From contig NZ_RXNS01000025.1 of the NCBI RefSeq assembly GCF_003966155.1, positions 1 to 40,559 on the forward strand: a stretch of DNA of 40,559 bases, written 5' to 3'. The notes below the pieces were generated by a model that saw only the letters and a program-made list of their open reading frames with translations, made no database searches and had not been told where the DNA came from. This stretch comes from Halomonas nitroreducens. GTDB taxonomy: Bacteria > Pseudomonadota > Gammaproteobacteria > Pseudomonadales > Halomonadaceae. Position numbers and translations under genes: made by a program. Below are positions 35,674 through 40,559 of the stretch, in pieces; the stretch's first letter is position 1; each line of letters starts with the position of its first letter.

Positions 35674-36558
35674 ATGCCTGTAGACACCTCGGTCAATGCG
35701 CACGACGCTTCCCTTCAGGGGCTCATCGATCTAGCCCGCTATCCCCTCGATGACCTCGACGGCGCGGCGGGGCGCGAGCTGATCGACCGCTGCCGCCGCC
35801 AGCTGGAGGTGGACGGCTGCGTGGTGCTCAAGAACTTCGTTCCCGAGGCGGCCCTGGCGCGCCTGGAGCGCGAGACCGAGCGGCTCTCGCCGGCGGCCCA
35901 CTACAACCAGACCGAGACCAACCCCTACAACAGCGCTGCCGATCCCGACAAGCCGGCCCACCACCCGGTGAACCGCTTCGACGACCGCACCAACGGCTTC
36001 GTCGCCGGCGACCGCATCGGCGACGAGACCATCATCCGCCAGGTCTACCAGAACGCGGATTTCCAGCGCTTCATCGCTACGGTGGTGGGCATGGAAGACA
36101 TTCACCAGTATGCCGACCCGCTGGCCGACCTGGTGGTCAACGTGCTGCGCGAGGGTTGTCAGCATCCCTGGCACTACGACACCAACGAATTCATCGTCAC
36201 CATGATGACCCGCCAGTCCCACGGCGGCGGCCGCTTCGAGTATGCCCCGGGCATCCGCAGCCCCGAAGGCGAGAACTTCGAGGAGGTCGAGCAGGTTATC
36301 GACGGCGATCGCTCGCGGCTCAAGTCCCTGGACCTCCAGCCTGGCGATCTGCAGATCTTCTTCGGGCGCTATTCGCTGCACCGGGTCACCCCGGTGGAAG
36401 GTAACAAGGAGCGTCACACCGTGATCTTCGCCTATGCCAAGGAGCCGGGCTTCATCGGGCGTCCCGAGCGTGCCCAGCGCATCTTCGGTCGCATGGCACC
36501 GGTGCACGAGCGGCTGCTAAAGGAAGGCATGCAGCGCAGCGACGCCCTGGCCGACTGA
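35674..36558 (+). CDS. Fe(II)/2-oxoglutarate oxygenase, BesD/HalD-related, hydroxylase-type metal site
   Basis: 294 residues, soluble. The double-stranded beta-helix core carries the iron ligands H167-x-D169 (PWHYDTNEF) and H236 (GRYSLHRVTPV), with R247 as the probable 2-oxoglutarate-binding Arg. The blocks GGGRFEYAPGIR, GDLQIFFGRYSLHRVTPVEG and FAYAKEPG resemble, from memory, the family holding the amino-acid halogenases BesD/HalD. Those lack the Asp (HxG); here it is present, so hydroxylation or oxidative cleavage is expected, not chlorination. It would often be labelled phytanoyl-CoA dioxygenase family. Likely substrate: a free, polar, perhaps amino-acid-like compound. First gene of a rightward cluster with M24 and MmsA-like genes. 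Confidence 0.82.
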   Translation: MPVDTSVNAHDASLQGLIDLARYPLDDLDGAAGRELIDRCRRQLEVDGCVVLKNFVPEAALARLERETERLSPAAHYNQTETNPYNSAADPDKPAHHPVNRFDDRTNGFVAGDRIGDETIIRQVYQNADFQRFIATVVGMEDIHQYADPLADLVVNVLREGCQHPWHYDTNEFIVTMMTRQSHGGGRFEYAPGIRSPEGENFEEVEQVIDGDRSRLKSLDLQPGDLQIFFGRYSLHRVTPVEGNKERHTVIFAYAKEPGFIGRPERAQRIFGRMAPVHERLLKEGMQRSDALAD

Positions 36559-36634
36559 ATCGCCTTCGCCATTTTTCCCGCTCCTGCCTCCGCGGGATGC
36601 CCCATACCGACAACGGAAAGAACTGGACCCTGAT

Positions 36635-37918
36635 ATGAGTATCGTGGATTTCGAGAAGCTGACCGACAACGAGCCGGAGCGGATTCCGGTGGTGCCGTCG
36701 GCGCCCATGGCCAACGGCGACAGCATCCCCACCGCCTTCGACCCCAAGCAGCTGCGGGCCGGTCGCCTGCAGCGCCTGCGCGCCATGATGGCCGAGCAGG
36801 GCTACGCCGCGGTGGTGCTCTTCGACCCCTACAACCAGCGCTATGCCACCGGCTCGCGCAACATGTTCGGCTACTTCCTGCGCAATTCCACCCGCTACAT
36901 CTACGTGCCGCTCGACGGCCCGGTGATCCTCTTCGAGTACCCGGGCAGCGCTCACGTCTCCACCTGGCTGGAGACCATCGACGAGTCGCGGACCTCCAAG
37001 GTGGTGTGGTCCGCGGTCAACCAGCGCGACAACCTCTCCTCCGATCCCTTCGGCATCGAGATCGCCGAGCTGATCGAGGAGCACGGCCGCGGCAACAGGA
37101 AGATCGGCCTCGATCGCTGCGCCCTGAACCTGGCGCGTTCGCTGGAGGCCCAGGGCCTGGAGGTCTTCGACTGCATGCAGGACACCCTGCACTGCCGGCG
37201 TATCAAGACCCCGGAAGAGGTGGCCTGCCTGGCCCAGTCCATGGCCGGTAGCGAGGCCGCCGTGGCCGAGGTGGAGGCCGCCATCAAGCCGGGCGTCACC
37301 GAGAACGAGCTGTTCGCCATCATGTACGGCGATGTCATCCGCCAGGGCGGCGAGTTCATCGAGACTCGCCTGCTGTCCTCGGGGCCGCGCACCAACCCCT
37401 GGTTCAACGAGGCAAGCGATAGGGTGATCCGTCCCGGCGAGCTGGTGGCCCTGGACACCGACACCATCGGCTGCCATGGCTACTACTCCGACTTCTCGCG
37501 CACCTTCCACGTCGGCCCCGGCAAGCCGAGCGCCTACCAGAAGCACCTGTACCGCATGGCCTATGACCAGGTGCACCACAACATGGGCATCCTCAAGCCG
37601 GGCATGAGCTACCGCGAGATCGCCGAGCAGGCCTGGAAGATCCCCGAGCGCTTCCTCGACCGCCGCTACCCGTCGATTATCCACGGCGTGGGCATGCACG
37701 GCGAGACGCCTCTGGTGGCCCACCACATGGACTTCGACCGCTTCTCCAAGGACGGCATCCTGGAGCCCGGCATGGTCGTCTCCGTGGAAAGCTATATCGG
37801 CGAGGTCGGCGCCGCCGACGGCGTCAAGCTGGAGGAAGAGGTGCTGGTCACCGAGACCGGCATCGAGAAGCTCTCGCGCTATCCCTTCGACGAGGCCCTG
37901 CTCGACCAGGAAGTCTGA
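36635..37918 (+). CDS. M24-family metalloenzyme resembling DMSP lyase DddP, lyase Asp absent
   Basis: 427 residues of creatinase/aminopeptidase P fold: N-terminal domain about 45-185 and C-terminal pita-bread domain about 190-420. The protein follows DddP closely in LFDPYNQRYATGSRNM, ETRLLSSGPRTNPWF and the ending LSRYPFDEALL. The six DddP metal ligands, as I recall them (D295, D297, D307, H371, E406, E421), map at a constant shift of 21 to D274, D276, D286, H350, E385 and E400. Tyr366 corresponds to Y345. The catalytic Asp377 would be G356, and the substrate Trp region reads MFGYF. It may thus be a hydrolase or lyase of another compound. The ATG at 36635 lies 76 bases after the oxygenase gene. 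Confidence 0.8.
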   Translation: MSIVDFEKLTDNEPERIPVVPSAPMANGDSIPTAFDPKQLRAGRLQRLRAMMAEQGYAAVVLFDPYNQRYATGSRNMFGYFLRNSTRYIYVPLDGPVILFEYPGSAHVSTWLETIDESRTSKVVWSAVNQRDNLSSDPFGIEIAELIEEHGRGNRKIGLDRCALNLARSLEAQGLEVFDCMQDTLHCRRIKTPEEVACLAQSMAGSEAAVAEVEAAIKPGVTENELFAIMYGDVIRQGGEFIETRLLSSGPRTNPWFNEASDRVIRPGELVALDTDTIGCHGYYSDFSRTFHVGPGKPSAYQKHLYRMAYDQVHHNMGILKPGMSYREIAEQAWKIPERFLDRRYPSIIHGVGMHGETPLVAHHMDFDRFSKDGILEPGMVVSVESYIGEVGAADGVKLEEEVLVTETGIEKLSRYPFDEALLDQEV

Positions 37919-37967
37919 GAACGCCACCGCTCAGTAGTGCTGTGCCAACGAATCCAAGAGAGACCCC

Positions 37968-39458
<1,491 letters not shown>

Positions 39459-39625
39459 CCGTGTCGGACTGACCGTGTCTCTACGGCTCCTTGGTGGGCC
39501 GGTACCCATGACGCCCCCGTGCCCTGCAGCGCGGAGGCGTCGTCGTTTGCCGAGGCTCGATGTCGGAAAAGTGTCCCGAGGTGGCGTCTTCCTGCCGCTC
39601 GAGAGGAGGGGGAGCATGGTTTGAT

Positions 39626-40559
39626 GTGCCGCACATTCTTGCCCGGTCGACCTCGCCGATGATCGCTCGACTCGCCCCTGAACACCGCCAGGCTCGGCAC
39701 GCTCCCTACCTGCACTTCCTCGAGGCCCTGCGCGACGCCGACTTCGAGGGCGACATCGCCCCCGACTACGCCAACCGCACGGTGCTGGCCACCGACAACT
39801 CCCTCTACCAGCGCCTGCCCCAGGCGGTGCTCTATCCGAGGGGCGCCGAGGACCTGGAGCGCATCGCCCGGCTGGCCGGCCGCGACGACTTCCGCCGGGT
39901 AGTGCTGGCGCCCCGCGGCGGCGGCACCGGCACCAACGGCCAGTCGCTCACCGACGGCCTGGTGGTGGATGTCTCCAAGCACATGACCGCCATCCTCGAC
40001 ATCGACGTCGCGGCCCGCCGGGTGCGGGTCCAGGCCGGGGTGGTCAAGGACCAGCTCAACGCCGCGCTCAAGCCCTTTGGGCTGTTCTTCGCCCCGGAGC
40101 TCTCCACCTCGAATCGCGCCACCCTCGGCGGCATGATCGCCACCGACGCCAGTGGCCAGGGCAGCTGCGAGTACGGCAAGACCCGCGATCACGTCCTCGC
40201 GCTCGACAGCGTGCTGCTCGGCGGCGAGCGGCTGACCACCCGGCCGGTGGACGAGGCCGAGCTCGACGCCCTGTGCGAGCGCGACGACGCCGTGGGCCGG
40301 GTGCATCGGGAGGCCCGGGCGATCATCGACACCGAGCGCGAGCGCATCCGCGACACCTTCCCGCCGCTCAACCGCTGCCTGACCGGCTATGACCTGGCGC
40401 ACCTGCGCACCGTGGACGGCAAGTTCGACCTCAACAGCGTGCTGTGCGGCGCCGAGGGGTCGCTGGCCTTCACCAGCGAGGCGGTGCTCAATGTGCTGCC
40501 GATCCCCGCCCACTCGACCCTGGTCAACGTGCGCTACGCGGGCTTCATGGACGCGCTGC
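39626..40559 (+). CDS. ydiJ: YdiJ-type FAD/Fe-S dehydrogenase (3' end outside window)
   Basis: Only the N-terminal 300 or so residues are in the window; the family has about 1,000. The sequence follows E. coli YdiJ almost block for block: DYANRTVLATDNSLYQRLP, LAPRGGGTGTNGQSLT, FAPELSTSNRATLGGMIATD, ASGQGSCEYGKTRDHV and LTGYDL. These form the FAD-binding (PCMH/GlcD) domain; the Fe-S domain would follow beyond the edge. YdiJ-type enzymes oxidise D-2-hydroxyacids such as D-2-hydroxyglutarate. Start: GTG at 39626 after AGGAGGGGGAG, or ATG at 39659, which matches the family better but has no close ribosome-binding site. It lies 167 bases after the dehydrogenase gene, so membership in its operon is open. 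Confidence 0.9.
   Translation, partial: MPHILARSTSPMIARLAPEHRQARHAPYLHFLEALRDADFEGDIAPDYANRTVLATDNSLYQRLPQAVLYPRGAEDLERIARLAGRDDFRRVVLAPRGGGTGTNGQSLTDGLVVDVSKHMTAILDIDVAARRVRVQAGVVKDQLNAALKPFGLFFAPELSTSNRATLGGMIATDASGQGSCEYGKTRDHVLALDSVLLGGERLTTRPVDEAELDALCERDDAVGRVHREARAIIDTERERIRDTFPPLNRCLTGYDLAHLRTVDGKFDLNSVLCGAEGSLAFTSEAVLNVLPIPAHSTLVNVRYAGFMDAL

Noticed and set aside
35674..36558. Halogenase identity for the 2OG oxygenase
   Set aside because: The iron site has HxD, not the HxG/HxA needed to admit a halide.
36635..37918. Calling the M24 protein a DMSP lyase (dddP)
   Set aside because: The lyase Asp seems missing and the Trp region differs, so only fold-level similarity is claimed.

Overview
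The window looks like chromosomal DNA of a high-GC, halophilic gammaproteobacterium, most likely of the Halomonas type (Halomonadaceae). This is inferred from the mix of close relatives of enterobacterial and pseudomonad housekeeping proteins (RlmM, TusA, EpmC, TatD, Uup, SlyA, FadB/FadA, YdiJ), a BCCT-type transporter, and GC-rich codon use almost throughout. No phage, transposase, CRISPR array or tRNA was seen. The left edge is the 3' end of an rRNA operon (5S rRNA).

Layout. 1-530: 5S rRNA and up to three terminator-like hairpins. 0.5-9.9 kb: a divergent BCCT transporter, DUF2721 protein, RlmM, an ABM-domain protein, TusA, an unknown protein, a DUF3080 lipoprotein overlapping a MATE exporter, and a BTAD/TPR regulator. 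10.0-13.8 kb: two paralogous FAD-linked oxidases flanking an HxlR-type regulator. 13.8-18.6 kb: EpmC, then a LysR regulator divergent from a fused alpha/beta 2-oxoacid dehydrogenase E1 that is translationally coupled to a FabD-like acyltransferase lacking the malonate-binding Arg. 18.6-25 kb: a possible degenerate exonuclease-fold protein with TatD, then Uup, a universal stress protein, a membrane-anchored unknown, SlyA and a DUF5924/DUF2914 protein. 25.1-28.5 kb: the fadBA beta-oxidation operon with a PsrA-like box. 28.6-30.2 kb: an orphan TAXI binding protein and a flavodoxin-fold protein.

30.25-33.94 kb is an islet of visibly lower GC (LysR regulator divergent from cytochrome b561, periplasmic metallo-beta-lactamase-fold hydrolase and GST-like protein). 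It is bracketed by two copies of the 5' end and upstream region of the flavodoxin gene; the right copy is a start-less, truncated pseudogene. This looks like acquired DNA.

34.2-40.6 kb: a PEBP-family protein, then a LysR regulator divergent from an apparent catabolic operon: a 2-oxoglutarate oxygenase related to the BesD/HalD group but with a hydroxylase-type HxD motif, an M24-family protein resembling DMSP lyase DddP in its metal site but apparently lacking the lyase Asp, and a CoA-acylating semialdehyde dehydrogenase (MmsA/DddC type). A YdiJ-type FAD/Fe-S dehydrogenase follows and runs off the window. The 34.7-39.5 kb cluster and the E1-acyltransferase pair are the two best candidates for undescribed pathways. 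Their substrates cannot be told from sequence alone.
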